NCBI RefSeq assembly: GCF_012184415.1
Contig: NZ_VTOX01000005.1
Coordinates: 1-64,000, forward strand
From: Ramlibacter lithotrophicus
GTDB lineage: Bacteria; Pseudomonadota; Gammaproteobacteria; Burkholderiales; Burkholderiaceae_C
Length of the DNA: 64,000 nucleotides
Reading direction: 5' to 3'
Both the position numbers and the translations under genes were made by a program. Shown here piece by piece: positions 41,039 to 50,044 of this stretch. Numbering within the stretch: position 1 is the stretch's first letter; each line of letters begins with the position of its first letter. The notes under the pieces were generated by a model. That model did not search any database. It was not told the origin of the DNA and saw nothing but the letters and a program-made list of their open reading frames with translations.

Positions 41039-41953
41039 TTGCGCCTCGGGAAGACGGCGCCGGTGCGCCGCGCGGCCCATGCGATCGCCAGGCGCGGCCG
41101 TCCCGGCGCCGACACCCATCTGCAAGGGCAGGCCCTGCTGGTGCTGGCGCACGCCTACGTGCTGGAATCGAGGTTTCGCCTCGCGTATCGCTGTTGCTCG
41201 CAGGCGCGCGAGCGCTTCGCGCGGCATTCCGACGACCGGGGCCTCGCCGAATCGGCCGGGGTGCTCAGTTACGTCCTGAGCACACTGGGCCTGCACGAGC
41301 TCGCGGCGCGGGCGGCCGTCGAATGCATCTCGATGCCGCGGAGCGCCCGCGCGCCGCTGGTCCAGGCGTTCGGGCTCAACTATTCCGGCGTGGCAGCGTT
41401 CTGGGCCCAGGACTTCGCTACCGCCAGCGGCGTGCTGGAGGCGTCGGCCTGGTACGCGGGCGAGGCGCCGGGCGGCGGCGCCGGCTTCCACCCCCTCGTG
41501 AACGCCGGCCTCTGCGAGGCCCTGCGGATCGTGCACGGCGAGGCGGACGCAGATCTCTCGCAGATGGAATTCATCGTCGCGCGGGCCCGCGCCATGGAAC
41601 ATCGGGGCCGGGTAGGCACCTTGCCACTGGGAAGCCGCGACATCGGGCTGCTGTTGCTCGCGTTCGAGGAGTGCTTCCTGGCCTGCCGCCTGGGTAACCT
41701 CGAGGAGGCGGACGTGTGCTACCAGGTCTGCCGGGACCTCGCGACGCGCCTGCCGCCCACGAGCTGGCTGTACGCCGTCACCTGGTGGGCCAGGGTCGAA
41801 TGGGCGCAGGCCCGCGGACGCCGCGCGGAAGCACGCTCGTCCGCGGCGCAGATGGCGGCGTCGGCCAGGCTCGGAGAGCACACGCCGTTGCGGGTCCTGG
41901 GTCTCTCGATCGAGCACAGCCTGCGCTTCGCCGGCGGGCAGCGACAGCCCTGA
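41039..41953 (+). CDS. Helical-repeat (TPR-like) protein of unknown function
   Basis: 304 aa from TTG at 41039. No ATG or GTG precedes it in frame before the stop at 40952, so the start is uncertain. Repeated paired helices (ALLVLAHAYVLESRFRLAYR, FATASGVLEASAWYA, LGNLEEADVCYQVCRDLA) resemble tetratricopeptide repeats. No signal, enzyme or DNA-binding domain is seen. It is on the plus strand downstream of the nine-gene operon after a 200-base gap, and ends against a convergent hydrolase gene. Such proteins are often sensor-like scaffolds. Confidence 0.65.
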   Translation: MRLGKTAPVRRAAHAIARRGRPGADTHLQGQALLVLAHAYVLESRFRLAYRCCSQARERFARHSDDRGLAESAGVLSYVLSTLGLHELAARAAVECISMPRSARAPLVQAFGLNYSGVAAFWAQDFATASGVLEASAWYAGEAPGGGAGFHPLVNAGLCEALRIVHGEADADLSQMEFIVARARAMEHRGRVGTLPLGSRDIGLLLLAFEECFLACRLGNLEEADVCYQVCRDLATRLPPTSWLYAVTWWARVEWAQARGRRAEARSSAAQMAASARLGEHTPLRVLGLSIEHSLRFAGGQRQP

Positions 41954-42760
41954 TCAGCCCGTGGCGCCGGGCGTGCGCTGCGCCGAACCGGCCAGCGGCG
42001 TCTCGGCCGCCGGCCCGGTCTTGCCGGCGCGAGCGCCGAGCACCATCTCGGTCATCCAGTTGACCAACAGCGAGGTGTACGTCTGCTGCCACTCCTTCTC
42101 CGACAGGGCGTGGTCCGCGCCGGTGATCATGCGGTAGGTCAGCGACTGGGCCTGGGCGCAAGCCCCAATGTAGTTCTGGATCACCTGGTGCGGCACCAGC
42201 GAATCGTGCTCCGATTCGACGATCAGCACGTCGCCGCCGAACGCCGCGCAGGCGCGCAGCGCGCGGTTGTCCTCGGGACGCACCGCGCCATGCCGGTACG
42301 CGGCGAGTTCCTGGCGGTTCAGCTTGCCCTTGGGAACGTCCCAGTCGCCGTCCTGGTACAACGCCGGCACCCGCAGCGCCAGCCATCGCACCGGACGAAG
42401 CGCACTGGCGATCGCCGCCAGGTAGCCGCCGTAGCTGCTGCCGACGATCGCGACCGCAGCCGGGTCCACCGCCGGATGGCCGACCAGCACGTCGTAGGCG
42501 CAGACGACGTCGCGCAGGTTTTGTTCGCGGCTGACCGTTTCGCGCTGGTCCTGGTGCCGCACGTGGCCGCGCAGGTCGAACGTGAGGCAGATGCAGCCGA
42601 GCGCGGCGATCTCGTGGGCCCGCGCGATGTACTGGTCCTGGCTGCCGTCCCAGCCGTGCACCAGCAGCACGCCGGGCACCATGGTGTCGGGGCCGACCAG
42701 CGTGCCGGCGATGTGCTGGCCGTCCACCGGAATGTCGATCGGGTTAGTGCGCGTCGACAT
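41954..42760 (-). CDS. Alpha/beta hydrolase (dienelactone hydrolase-like)
   Basis: 268 aa. The oxyanion/strand region is VLLVHGWDGSQDQY. The nucleophile elbow VGSSYGGYLAA gives Ser109. An acidic residue in VESEHDSLVP and His in TGADHAL complete a likely triad. It is cytoplasmic, with no signal. The substrate is unknown. The ATG lies inside the end of the DUF3182 gene (17-base overlap), so both are made together. Confidence 0.85.
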   Translation of the reverse strand: MSTRTNPIDIPVDGQHIAGTLVGPDTMVPGVLLVHGWDGSQDQYIARAHEIAALGCICLTFDLRGHVRHQDQRETVSREQNLRDVVCAYDVLVGHPAVDPAAVAIVGSSYGGYLAAIASALRPVRWLALRVPALYQDGDWDVPKGKLNRQELAAYRHGAVRPEDNRALRACAAFGGDVLIVESEHDSLVPHQVIQNYIGACAQAQSLTYRMITGADHALSEKEWQQTYTSLLVNWMTEMVLGARAGKTGPAAETPLAGSAQRTPGATG

Positions 42761-43877
42761 GCGGTTCGACCACCGTGTACTTGGTGAGCAGGCCGACCTG
42801 CGGATCGATCGCCCGGAAATGGACCGTCGCGCCCGGCGGCGGCTCGGGGCTGGCGCCGAAGATCTCCACGCACCTGGTGCGCACACGGGTGCGCGCCGGC
42901 TCGCGGCGGAAGACCTCCAGCGCGGCCAGCTCGGCGCCGGTAGCGCCGCCGGCGCGCCAGGACTGTTCCAGCACGCCCGAGCGCCATTGCCCGGCCGCGT
43001 CGCGCCCCAGCGCGACGTCGTAATTCCTGCGTGAGGCGAAGAAGCCGGGATAACACGAGGCGACGCAGGCGTCGTAGCGCCGCGCCTGCTCGATCGCGTG
43101 GCGGATCTCGGGCCCCGGATCGGGCTCGAGCAGCGATTCGAGACCGCCGCGAGCTACAACGAGCTCCGAGCCGCCGAACACCTCCTCGCCGCGGTTGTCG
43201 CGCGTCAGCCGCTGCCAGCCGTAATAGCTGGCCATGAGGCCGGCAACCTGGACCTGCCCGACGCTGAACGTGCGGACCTGGTCCAGGTCCTGTTCCAGGA
43301 CCAGTCCGTGCCGGGCGAGTTCGGATGCGTCCGCTGCTGCCAGCGACCGTTCCAGTTCGGCCGCGTCGCGCGCGACCGACTGGCCGCGCCCGCCGGTGGC
43401 GCGCACCGGCTTGACCCGCACCGGCCCTTGCGCGAGCAGTTTCATGCCGGCCCGGCCGGCATCCTGGAGACTGAAGACGCTGTAGCCGGCCAGCACGGTG
43501 TCTCCGGCGCATGACGCGAACGCGGGGTTCCAGCCGGGAATCGCCGCTGCATCGGGCCCGACCAGTGGATGGCTGATCGCCTTGGTGGCCACGAAGGGGT
43601 ATGGCACGACGCCGCCGAAGAGATCGTCGACACAGTGGATGCCGAGCGCCACCGCCTGGTCGGTGGTCAACGTGGTGGACGGCAGGAAGTACAGGTGCGA
43701 CGCGCCATGACGGCCTGGCTGGTAGGCGCCGCTCGCTTCGTATCCCCGCAGCGCGGCCAGTTGCCGGGCGAACGCCAGGTGCGTGATGCGCTCGTGCTCG
43801 CTCGCATGGTCGTGCTCGTCGGGCGCATGGGTCACGACGACGCCGCGCGGGCCGGCAGGACTGGGCTGCAGGGACAC
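42744..43877 (-). CDS. DUF3182-family protein
   Basis: 377 aa from GTG at 43877 (SLQPSPAGPRGVVVTHAPDE follows). It matches the DUF3182 pattern, seen by me as LYFLPSTTLTTDQA, PYPFVATKAISHPLV, VRVKPVRATGGRGQ and YGWQRLTRDNRG. The KPVRATGGRGQ stretch recalls an ATP-grasp glycine-rich loop, so a ligase-like fold is possible. No activity is established to my knowledge. It is transcribed away from the bzd operon; 256 bases separate the two starts. Confidence 0.8.
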   Translation of the reverse strand: MSLQPSPAGPRGVVVTHAPDEHDHASEHERITHLAFARQLAALRGYEASGAYQPGRHGASHLYFLPSTTLTTDQAVALGIHCVDDLFGGVVPYPFVATKAISHPLVGPDAAAIPGWNPAFASCAGDTVLAGYSVFSLQDAGRAGMKLLAQGPVRVKPVRATGGRGQSVARDAAELERSLAAADASELARHGLVLEQDLDQVRTFSVGQVQVAGLMASYYGWQRLTRDNRGEEVFGGSELVVARGGLESLLEPDPGPEIRHAIEQARRYDACVASCYPGFFASRRNYDVALGRDAAGQWRSGVLEQSWRAGGATGAELAALEVFRREPARTRVRTRCVEIFGASPEPPPGATVHFRAIDPQVGLLTKYTVVEPHVDAH

Positions 43878-44042
43878 GGTATGGCTCCCGAAGGCTGTGG
43901 CGCATTCTGACGGGTGCGCCGGTCGCGGCCGTGTCGGACGGGAAGCCGAACCCGGGCGGGACTGGCCGGGCAGCGGGCGGCGGCTCGCGCCCGCGCGCAG
44001 GCTGGACGGCGTCGCGGCCATTGATGCATCGACGAAGAATGT

Positions 44043-44056
44043 TTGATCCAGATCAA
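44043..44056 (+). promoter_or_regulatory. FNR/ANR-type binding site and class II promoter of the bzd operon
   Basis: TTGATCCAGATCAA is an exact match to the FNR/ANR consensus TTGAT-N4-ATCAA. It is centred at 44049.5. Thirty bases further on, CAATAT at 44080-44085 could serve as a -10 hexamer, which would put the site near -41.5 of a start at about 44091, the class II activator position. The bzdN ATG is at 44134. It predicts expression when oxygen is low. Confidence 0.75.
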
Positions 44057-44133
44057 AACCACACCGCATGGCGGCGAGGCAATATTGGTATTCCGGTACC
44101 GCAATACGCCTATAGCCGTTCACAGGAGACGAC

Positions 44134-45309
44134 ATGGAGACCCAAGGACCAGGCCCCGAGGCCGAACTGGACGAGATCCTCGAGTACTGCAACAGCCTCA
44201 GGCAGTCGCCGGTCCCCCGCGACGACGCCCTGCCCGACGGCTTCAGCGGCACGCTCGGGCACTTTCCCGTCTACTTCCCCGAGGAAATCGCACACGCGGC
44301 CGGCCTGCTGCCGGTGGGTGTCCTGGGCGGCGGCAACAAGCTCGAGCTCAAGCATGCGGACGCCCACATGGGATCGTTCATCTGCTCGATCTGCCGCTCG
44401 ACCTCCGAGATGGGGCTGAACGGCTCCCTGCAGGGGCTCAAGGGCTTCATCACCCACCCGATCTGCGACGCGGCCAAGCACCTGGCCGGCATCTGGAGCC
44501 GCAACTTTCCCGACCAGCTGGCGCAGATCCTGTACCTGCCGCAGAACCCCAACACCCCCGGCGCCATGCGCTACGTCGCCGCCGAGTACCAGCGGCTGCG
44601 CGGCGAGCTGGAGCGCAAGTCCGGCCAGGAAGCCAGCGACGACAAGCTGCGCGCCAGCATCCGCGCCTACAACCGCAACCGCGCCCTGTTGCGCGAGCTG
44701 TACGCCATCCGCCGCGACGAGCCGTGGAAGCTGAGCTGCACCGAGTCGTACCTGCTGGTGCGGGCGCGCACCCGCATTCCGTGCGAAGCCCACAACGACC
44801 TGCTGGAGCAGGCGATCGCCGGCATCCGCGCGCGCAACCGCCAGGCCCAGGACAAGCCGCGGGTGGTGTTCGTCGGCGGATTCTGCGAGCAGCCGCCGCT
44901 GGAGATGCTGGAGGCGATCGACGACAACTGCTACGTGGTCGACGACGACCTGCTGATCGGCCTGCGCTGGATCACCGGCGACGTGCCGGGCAACGGCGAC
45001 CCGATCTGGGCCCTGGCCGAAAGCTTCATCCAGCGGTCGGCGGCCAGCCCGGTGCAGCACGACGAGCGCAAGACCAAGGAAGGCTACCTGATGGACATGA
45101 TCGCCGGCAGCCGCGCCGAGGCGGCGATCGTGACGGCCGCCAAGTTCTGCGAGCCGGGCCTGGACGAGCAGGTGGCCTGGTCCAAGCACCTGGACGAGGT
45201 CGGCGTGCAGTACCTGGTCCTCGAGTTCGAGGAAAAGATGACCTCGTTCGAGCAGATGGCGATGCAGCTCGAGACCTTCGCCGAATCCCTGCTCTTCGCC
45301 ACCGCCTGA
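44134..45309 (+). CDS. bzdN: Benzoyl-CoA reductase subunit, BcrC/BzdN type
   Basis: 391 aa member of the HgdB/BcrB-C iron-sulfur family that, together with BzdO, forms the catalytic half of ATP-dependent class I benzoyl-CoA reductase. Cysteines that may bind the [4Fe-4S] cluster include SFICSICRSTSEM, THPICDAAKH and KFCEPGLDEQ. Length fits BzdN/BcrC (about 390). CAGGAGA precedes the ATG. Order N-O-P-Q equals that of Azoarcus bzd. A related ring reductase or a 2-hydroxyacyl-CoA dehydratase is a less likely alternative because both ATPase subunits are present. Confidence 0.85.
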   Translation: METQGPGPEAELDEILEYCNSLRQSPVPRDDALPDGFSGTLGHFPVYFPEEIAHAAGLLPVGVLGGGNKLELKHADAHMGSFICSICRSTSEMGLNGSLQGLKGFITHPICDAAKHLAGIWSRNFPDQLAQILYLPQNPNTPGAMRYVAAEYQRLRGELERKSGQEASDDKLRASIRAYNRNRALLRELYAIRRDEPWKLSCTESYLLVRARTRIPCEAHNDLLEQAIAGIRARNRQAQDKPRVVFVGGFCEQPPLEMLEAIDDNCYVVDDDLLIGLRWITGDVPGNGDPIWALAESFIQRSAASPVQHDERKTKEGYLMDMIAGSRAEAAIVTAAKFCEPGLDEQVAWSKHLDEVGVQYLVLEFEEKMTSFEQMAMQLETFAESLLFATA

Positions 45310-45325
45310 CCCGGAAGGACACACC

Positions 45326-46675
45326 ATGACCACAGCCACGCTCGAACGGCCCGACGCGCCAGCCCTCGCCGGGGAATTCGATCCGATCGCGGACGGCCAG
45401 CGCCTGATGAAGGCCTGGTACGCCAACCTGGAGCAGGCCAAGGCGCGCGGGCAGAAGGTCGCCAACGTCTTCGTGATGGGCAACGCCATCGAGATCCTGC
45501 GCACCTTCGACTTCCAGCTGGTCTTTCCGGAGATCAACTCGCTGCAGACGGGCGTCAAGAAGGTGTCCGAGGAGTACCTGCGCGAGTCCGAGGACTACGG
45601 TTACTCGCCGGACGTGTGTTCCTACGTCAAGGCCGACGTCGGCCTGATCCTGCGCCAGCAGAAGCACCCGGCGGGCACCATCCCGCACGCGGATATCGCG
45701 ATCACCTCGAACATGTGCAGCACGTTCATCAAGTGGGGCGAGATCTGGGAGCGCATGCTCAAGACCCCCACTTTCACGCTGGACCTGCCCGGCCAGCGCG
45801 GCGCGGGCTGGCAGGTGCGGCGCGGCGACGCCCAGCACATGGCGGACGCCCATTGGGTGGAAGCCCAGTTCCGCGAACTCATCACCCGCTGCGAGAACAT
45901 CACAGGCCAGCGCTTCAGCTTCGACCGCCTCGCCGAGGTACAGGATCGCGTCAACCGGATGGTCTACCACTGGAACAACGTGATGGCGCTCAACCGGATG
46001 TGCCCGGCGCCGTACAACGCGATGCTCGACGGGCTGACCTACATCGGCATCATGAACGTCTACCGCGGCACCGAGGAAGGTGTCGAGTACATGCGCCGCC
46101 TGGAGGAGCAGTTGCGCGCGAAGGTGGCCCGAGGCGAAGGCCGGGTGCCCGAGGAGCGCTTCCGGCTGCTGTTCTCCGGCACCCCCTGCTACGTGTCGAT
46201 GCGCCGGCTGGTCGAGCTGTTCGAGTCCTGGGGCGGCGTGTTCGCCTATTCCGACTATCTCACGTTCGCGGCCGGCGGCATGGACGCGGGCGAGATGGTC
46301 TACGACACGTCCCGTCCGCTGGAGAGCCTGGCCGAGATCTCGGCCCTGGCGGCGCAGCGGGGCCTGTCGAACCAGTTCTTCGCCCACGAGCGGCTGGCCC
46401 AGCAGATCAAGGACTACGAGGTCGACGGCGTCGTCTTCCACGGCATCAAGAGCTGCCGCTTCGTGTCCTCGGGCATGGCCGACACGCGGAACTACCTGAG
46501 CCAGCGCATGAACATCCCGAGCCTGTACGTCGAGTCGGACCTGATCGACCCGCGCTACTGGTCCGACGCCCAGATCAAGAACCGGGTCGATGCGTTCTTC
46601 GAGTCGCTGCACCAGCGCGGCGGGCCGCCGCCCAGCGAGCGGGTGCAGGCAGCCACCAAAGGAGGTGTGAAATGA
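45326..46675 (+). CDS. bzdO: Benzoyl-CoA reductase subunit, BcrB/BzdO type
   Basis: 449 aa. Second catalytic subunit with HgdB/BcrB family signatures: [69 protein letters not shown] and [19 protein letters not shown]. Several of the Cys are placed as cluster ligands. AAGGA precedes the ATG. It overlaps bzdP by four bases, behind GGAGGTG. Length matches BzdO/BcrB (about 440-450). Confidence 0.86.
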   Translation: MTTATLERPDAPALAGEFDPIADGQRLMKAWYANLEQAKARGQKVANVFVMGNAIEILRTFDFQLVFPEINSLQTGVKKVSEEYLRESEDYGYSPDVCSYVKADVGLILRQQKHPAGTIPHADIAITSNMCSTFIKWGEIWERMLKTPTFTLDLPGQRGAGWQVRRGDAQHMADAHWVEAQFRELITRCENITGQRFSFDRLAEVQDRVNRMVYHWNNVMALNRMCPAPYNAMLDGLTYIGIMNVYRGTEEGVEYMRRLEEQLRAKVARGEGRVPEERFRLLFSGTPCYVSMRRLVELFESWGGVFAYSDYLTFAAGGMDAGEMVYDTSRPLESLAEISALAAQRGLSNQFFAHERLAQQIKDYEVDGVVFHGIKSCRFVSSGMADTRNYLSQRMNIPSLYVESDLIDPRYWSDAQIKNRVDAFFESLHQRGGPPPSERVQAATKGGVK

Positions 46676-47496
46676 GGTACGTCGGCGGCGTCGACGTCGG
46701 ATCCACCCAGACCAAGGCGGTGATCCTGGACGAGGACGGCAAGGTGGTCGGGCGGGCCCTGCTCGACATGGAGACCAGCATGGTCACGATCGCGCAGGAC
46801 GCCTTCCGGGCGGCCCTGGCGGACGCGGGCCTGCAGGAAGAACAGGTGGCGCGCGTCGCCAGCACCGGCTACGGGCGCTACAACGTGTCGTTCGGCGACG
46901 AGCAGGTGACCGAGATCACCTGCCACGCGCGCGGCGCCGTGGCCCTGTTCCCCGGCACCCGCACGGTGATCGACATCGGCGGCCAGGACACGAAGGCGAT
47001 CGCCGTCAAGCCCGACGGCCAGGTCGCCGACTTCACGATGAACGACAAGTGCGCCGCCGGCACCGGGCGCTTCCTCGGCGCGGCGTCGTACGCACTGGAG
47101 ATGTCGCTGGGCGAGCTGGGGCCGCTGGCGCTGAAGTCGCGCAACCCGGTGCGCATCACGACCACCTGCACCGTGTTCGCCGAGTCCGAGATCATCAGCC
47201 ACCTGGCCAAGGGCATCCTGCCCGAGGACGTGCTGATGGGCGTGCACCAGGCGATCACCAGCCGTTGCGTGTCGCTGGCCCGGCGGGTCGGCGTGCACTC
47301 GGAAGTCACCTTCACCGGCGGCGTGAGCCGCAACGTGGCGATCGTCAAGCTGCTGGAGGACGCCGTTGGCATGAAGATCAACGTCAGTCCCGACGCGCAT
47401 TTCTGCGGCGCCCTCGGCGCCGCCCTGTTCGCCCGCGAACACGCGTTCGCGCCCGCCGCGCAACCGGCCGAAGCCCTCGCCCAGGAGGCAGCATGA
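46672..47496 (+). CDS. bzdP: Benzoyl-CoA reductase ATPase subunit, BzdP type
   Basis: 274 aa ASKHA-fold ATPase that binds a bridging [4Fe-4S] cluster and drives electron transfer at low potential. Motifs: [13 protein letters not shown] (phosphate 1), [12 protein letters not shown] (phosphate 2), [13 protein letters not shown] with a cluster Cys, [19 protein letters not shown] with the second Cys, and [10 protein letters not shown] (adenosine). Short length (under 300) matches the bzd type and not the longer BcrA of Thauera. Confidence 0.87.
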   Translation: MRYVGGVDVGSTQTKAVILDEDGKVVGRALLDMETSMVTIAQDAFRAALADAGLQEEQVARVASTGYGRYNVSFGDEQVTEITCHARGAVALFPGTRTVIDIGGQDTKAIAVKPDGQVADFTMNDKCAAGTGRFLGAASYALEMSLGELGPLALKSRNPVRITTTCTVFAESEIISHLAKGILPEDVLMGVHQAITSRCVSLARRVGVHSEVTFTGGVSRNVAIVKLLEDAVGMKINVSPDAHFCGALGAALFAREHAFAPAAQPAEALAQEAA

Positions 47497-48479
47497 CCCA
47501 CGTCGTCGGATTGGACATCGGATCGACCTACACCAAGGCGATCTGCCTCGACGGCGACCGCAAGGTCGTCGGCACCGCGGTGCGGCGCACCGGCTTCAAG
47601 CTGGCGCAGGCCTCGGAGGCCGTGTTCGAGGACCTGCTGGCCAACTGCGGGCTGCAGCGCCCGGACATCCTCTACGTCGGCGCCACCGGCTACGGCCGCT
47701 ACACCGTGCCGTACCGCCACGCGCAGATCACCGAGCTGACGGCGCATGCCCAGGCGGCGGTGCACCTGTTCCCGGACACCCGCACCATCCTCGACATCGG
47801 CGGCCAGGACATCAAGGCGATCAAGGTCGACGCACAAGGCCGGGTGAAGGCGTTCCGCCTCAACGACAAGTGCGCCGCCGGCACCGGTGCCTTCCTGGAG
47901 AAGACCGCGCGCTACCTGGGCCTGACGACGGAGGACATCGGTCCCTACGCGCTGCGCTCGACGGCCCCAAAGTCGATCAGCAGCGTCTGCGCCGTGTTCG
48001 CCGAGTCGGAGGTGATCAACCACCTGTCCAACGGCATTCCGGCCGAGGACATCATGATGGGGGCGATGGTGTCGCTGGGCGGCCGCGCGATCCAGCTGAT
48101 GCGCCGCGTCGGGCTGGAGCCCGGCTTCATGCTGACCGGCGGCATGACGCGCAACGAGGCCATGGTCAAGGCGCTCGAACAGGCGCTGGGCGAAACCTTC
48201 CACGTCGCGCCCAACGGGCTGGGGCAGCTCAACGGCGCCTACGGCGCGGCCTACCTGGGCCTGCGGCGGGTCGAGAAGCTGCTGGCCGAAGGCAAGCCGA
48301 TCCCGCCGACCGCGGCCCAGCTCGGCCAGGCGCAGACCACCGCCACCGTGCGCCGCTGGTCGGCCATGGCGGCGACGCGCAGGCGCTTCGAGCCGTGCGG
48401 CGACACCGGCGAGTGCCCGGTCGTCATCAAGGTGACGAAGCCGGCGCCGGCCGCCGCATCCGAGCAGGCCCCCGCCTGA
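47493..48479 (+). CDS. bzdQ: Benzoyl-CoA reductase ATPase subunit, BzdQ type
   Basis: 328 aa paralogue of BzdP with the same ASKHA motifs: [64 protein letters not shown] and [12 protein letters not shown]. It would form the second half of the ATPase heterodimer. A 70-residue C-terminal extension with two more Cys ([13 protein letters not shown]) goes beyond the ATPase fold. AGGAGG precedes the ATG, which overlaps the bzdP stop by four bases. Confidence 0.86.
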   Translation: MTHVVGLDIGSTYTKAICLDGDRKVVGTAVRRTGFKLAQASEAVFEDLLANCGLQRPDILYVGATGYGRYTVPYRHAQITELTAHAQAAVHLFPDTRTILDIGGQDIKAIKVDAQGRVKAFRLNDKCAAGTGAFLEKTARYLGLTTEDIGPYALRSTAPKSISSVCAVFAESEVINHLSNGIPAEDIMMGAMVSLGGRAIQLMRRVGLEPGFMLTGGMTRNEAMVKALEQALGETFHVAPNGLGQLNGAYGAAYLGLRRVEKLLAEGKPIPPTAAQLGQAQTTATVRRWSAMAATRRRFEPCGDTGECPVVIKVTKPAPAAASEQAPA

Positions 48480-48513
48480 GGGTGGCGCCGGTCACCCGAA
48501 TGCGGAGGCAGCC

Positions 48514-48840
48514 ATGACCCATGTCGTCACCGAATCGTGCATCAACTGCAAGCACACCGACTGCGTGGAGGTGTGCCCCGTGGACGCGTTCCACGAAGGA
48601 CCGAACTTCCTGGTCATCGACCCCGACGTCTGCATCGACTGCATCGCCTGCGTCGCCGAGTGCCCCGTGGCCGCGATCTACGTCGACAGCGACGTGCCGG
48701 CCAGCCAGCGCCAGTTCCTGGCATTGAACGCGGAGCTGGCGCGCGACTGGCCCGTGATCGTCAGGAAGCGCGAGCCCCTGCCCGACGCGGCCCACTGGGC
48801 CGACGTGACCGGCAAGATCGACCATCTGCAGCACCCATGA
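48514..48840 (+). CDS. fdxA: FdxA-type 7Fe ferredoxin
   Basis: 108 aa. The first motif is ESCINCKHTDCVEVCPVDAF and the second CIDCIACVAECPVAAIY, the FdxA pattern for one [3Fe-4S] and one [4Fe-4S] cluster. The C-terminal 50 residues are the usual FdxA tail. Position right after bzdQ equals that of the ferredoxin gene bzdM, so it is probably the electron donor to the reductase. The usual aromatic donor is a 2[4Fe-4S] ferredoxin, so the type is slightly unexpected. GGAGG precedes the ATG. Confidence 0.9.
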   Translation: MTHVVTESCINCKHTDCVEVCPVDAFHEGPNFLVIDPDVCIDCIACVAECPVAAIYVDSDVPASQRQFLALNAELARDWPVIVRKREPLPDAAHWADVTGKIDHLQHP

Positions 48841-48866
48841 GCGGGCGCGCACCGAAGGAAAGCACC

Positions 48867-49310
48867 ATGGAAACGATCAGCAGCTATATGCAGCAGGACC
48901 ATGTCCTCATCGACGGCATCGCGGAGCGCGCCGCCGCAGCCGCGGCCGCGCGCGACTGGACCGCGTTCGCGCGCGATGGCGCCGAGTTCCTGCAGCGCCT
49001 GCGGCGGCACATCCAGGTGGAGGAGCGGCTGCTGTTCCCTGCATTCGAGCTGCGCACCGGGATGACGACCGCCGGCCCGAGCGTGCAGACGCGGGTGGAG
49101 CACGAGCAGATGGCGCCTATCCTCCAGCAGATGGAGGCCGCCCTGGCGGCGCGCGACGCCACCGGCTTCCAGCTCTCGACGAAGGCCCTGTTCGACATCC
49201 TCGTGCCGCACAACCAGAAGGAGGAACAGATGATGTACCCCATGCTGGACGAAGCGGTGGGCGCCGAGGCAGGGGCGCTGCTGGCGCAGGCCAGGGAGAT
49301 GGCGAGCTGA
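48867..49310 (+). CDS. Hemerythrin-like HHE-domain protein
   Basis: 147 aa four-helix bundle. Diiron ligands are visible as QQDHVLIDG (His near residue 10), FLQRLRRHIQVEERLLFPAFE (H and E), RVEHEQM and HNQKEEQMMYPMLDE. No signal or fused domain. The ATG at 48867 with AAGGAA is preferred over the one overlapping fdxA. It binds oxygen, nitric oxide or iron. As the last gene after an oxygen-sensitive reductase and its ferredoxin, it may scavenge oxygen or nitric oxide. Confidence 0.88.
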   Translation: METISSYMQQDHVLIDGIAERAAAAAAARDWTAFARDGAEFLQRLRRHIQVEERLLFPAFELRTGMTTAGPSVQTRVEHEQMAPILQQMEAALAARDATGFQLSTKALFDILVPHNQKEEQMMYPMLDEAVGAEAGALLAQAREMAS

Positions 49311-49326
49311 GATAGATATCGATGAG

Positions 49327-49350
49327 GCAATACACCGATTGGTGTATTGC
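49327..49350. promoter_or_regulatory. Perfect 10-4-10 palindrome, operator-like
   Basis: GCAATACACC-GATT-GGTGTATTGC is an exact inverted repeat, 17 bases after the hemerythrin stop and 56 bases before the next ATG. No T-run follows on either strand, so it is not a terminator. The size suits a TetR- or GntR-type operator, but no such regulator is in the window. Confidence 0.55.
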
Positions 49351-49405
49351 GATGCGCAGCCTGGGGTGGTCTCTTTGTGTTCCCTTCCGTCGCCAAGGAA
49401 CCGTC

Positions 49406-49819
49406 ATGCCTCACGCCCTCATCATGCGATCCGCCGCCGTCGTCTCGTTGATCTTCGGCCTTTCGCTTCTGTTTGCGCCCAACGCCTTGCTCGCGTTGTA
49501 CAAGGCCCAGGGCCTGAACTCGCCCGGCGTGTACAACTCGATGCTGCTCGGCGCCTACCTGATCGCCATTGCAGTCATCAACTGGAACGCGGCCAGGGAG
49601 AGTGCGCACGACGCGAGGCACGTGATCCTGGGGACATTCATTGCCATGGCCATCGGGTTCGTGGTCGCCCTGCAGAGGCAGTTGACCGACCCGAGCGTGA
49701 CGCCGGCGGCATGGCTGAACGTGGCGATCTTCCTCGTGTTCTCGCTGCTGTACGGTTACCTGCAGTTCGCCCACCTGATGGCTGCCACCCTCGCCGAAGG
49801 CCCGGCCATTCGACCATGA
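49406..49819 (+). CDS. Small membrane protein, four helices, unknown function
   Basis: 137 aa from the ATG at 49406 (AAGGAA upstream). Four hydrophobic helices: SAAVVSLIFGLSLLFAPNAL, YNSMLLGAYLIAIAVIN, VILGTFIAMAIGFVVAL and WLNVAIFLVFSLLYGYLQF. The layout resembles small DUF4345-like integral membrane proteins, but I cannot name the family with confidence. The palindrome at 49327 probably controls it. Confidence 0.72.
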   Translation: MPHALIMRSAAVVSLIFGLSLLFAPNALLALYKAQGLNSPGVYNSMLLGAYLIAIAVINWNAARESAHDARHVILGTFIAMAIGFVVALQRQLTDPSVTPAAWLNVAIFLVFSLLYGYLQFAHLMAATLAEGPAIRP

Positions 49820-49858
49820 GTGGAGCAAGGCGGCTGGCGCAAGAGTCAAACAGCCAAC

Positions 49859-49889
49859 GAAAAAAGGGTCAGCTCGTGCGAGCTGACCC
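49859..49889 (-). terminator. Intrinsic terminator of the tRNA transcript
   Basis: On the minus strand the hairpin GGGTCAGCTCG-CA-CGAGCTGACCC has an 11-base perfect stem and is followed by six T residues. It lies about ten bases downstream of the tRNA-Asp 3' end, so it ends the tRNA-Ala-Glu-Asp transcript. Confidence 0.85.
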
Positions 49890-49899
49890 CTTGAAGACT

Positions 49900-49976
49900 T
49901 GGCGGAGTGGACGGGACTCGAACCCGCGACCCCCGGCGTGACAGGCCGGTATTCTAACCAACTGAACTACCACTCC
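49900..49976 (-). tRNA. tRNA-Asp (anticodon GTC)
   Basis: 77 bases with encoded CCA. Acceptor stem GGAGTGG pairs with CCACTCC; anticodon loop CTGTCAC gives GTC; T arm GGGTTCGAGTCCC is standard. Last of three tRNAs on this transcript. Confidence 0.96.
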
Positions 49977-50044
49977 GCGTGGTGCAGCGTCCGCCCTTGC
50001 GGGCCAAGTGCTGCGGCTTGTGCTTCATCCACCTGCGTGGAATC

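Noticed and set aside
44081-44112. Second operator near the bzd promoter (ATTGGTATTCCGGTACCGCAAT)
   Set aside because: The arms match only imperfectly and no regulator of the BzdR type is nearby, so it is not listed as a site.
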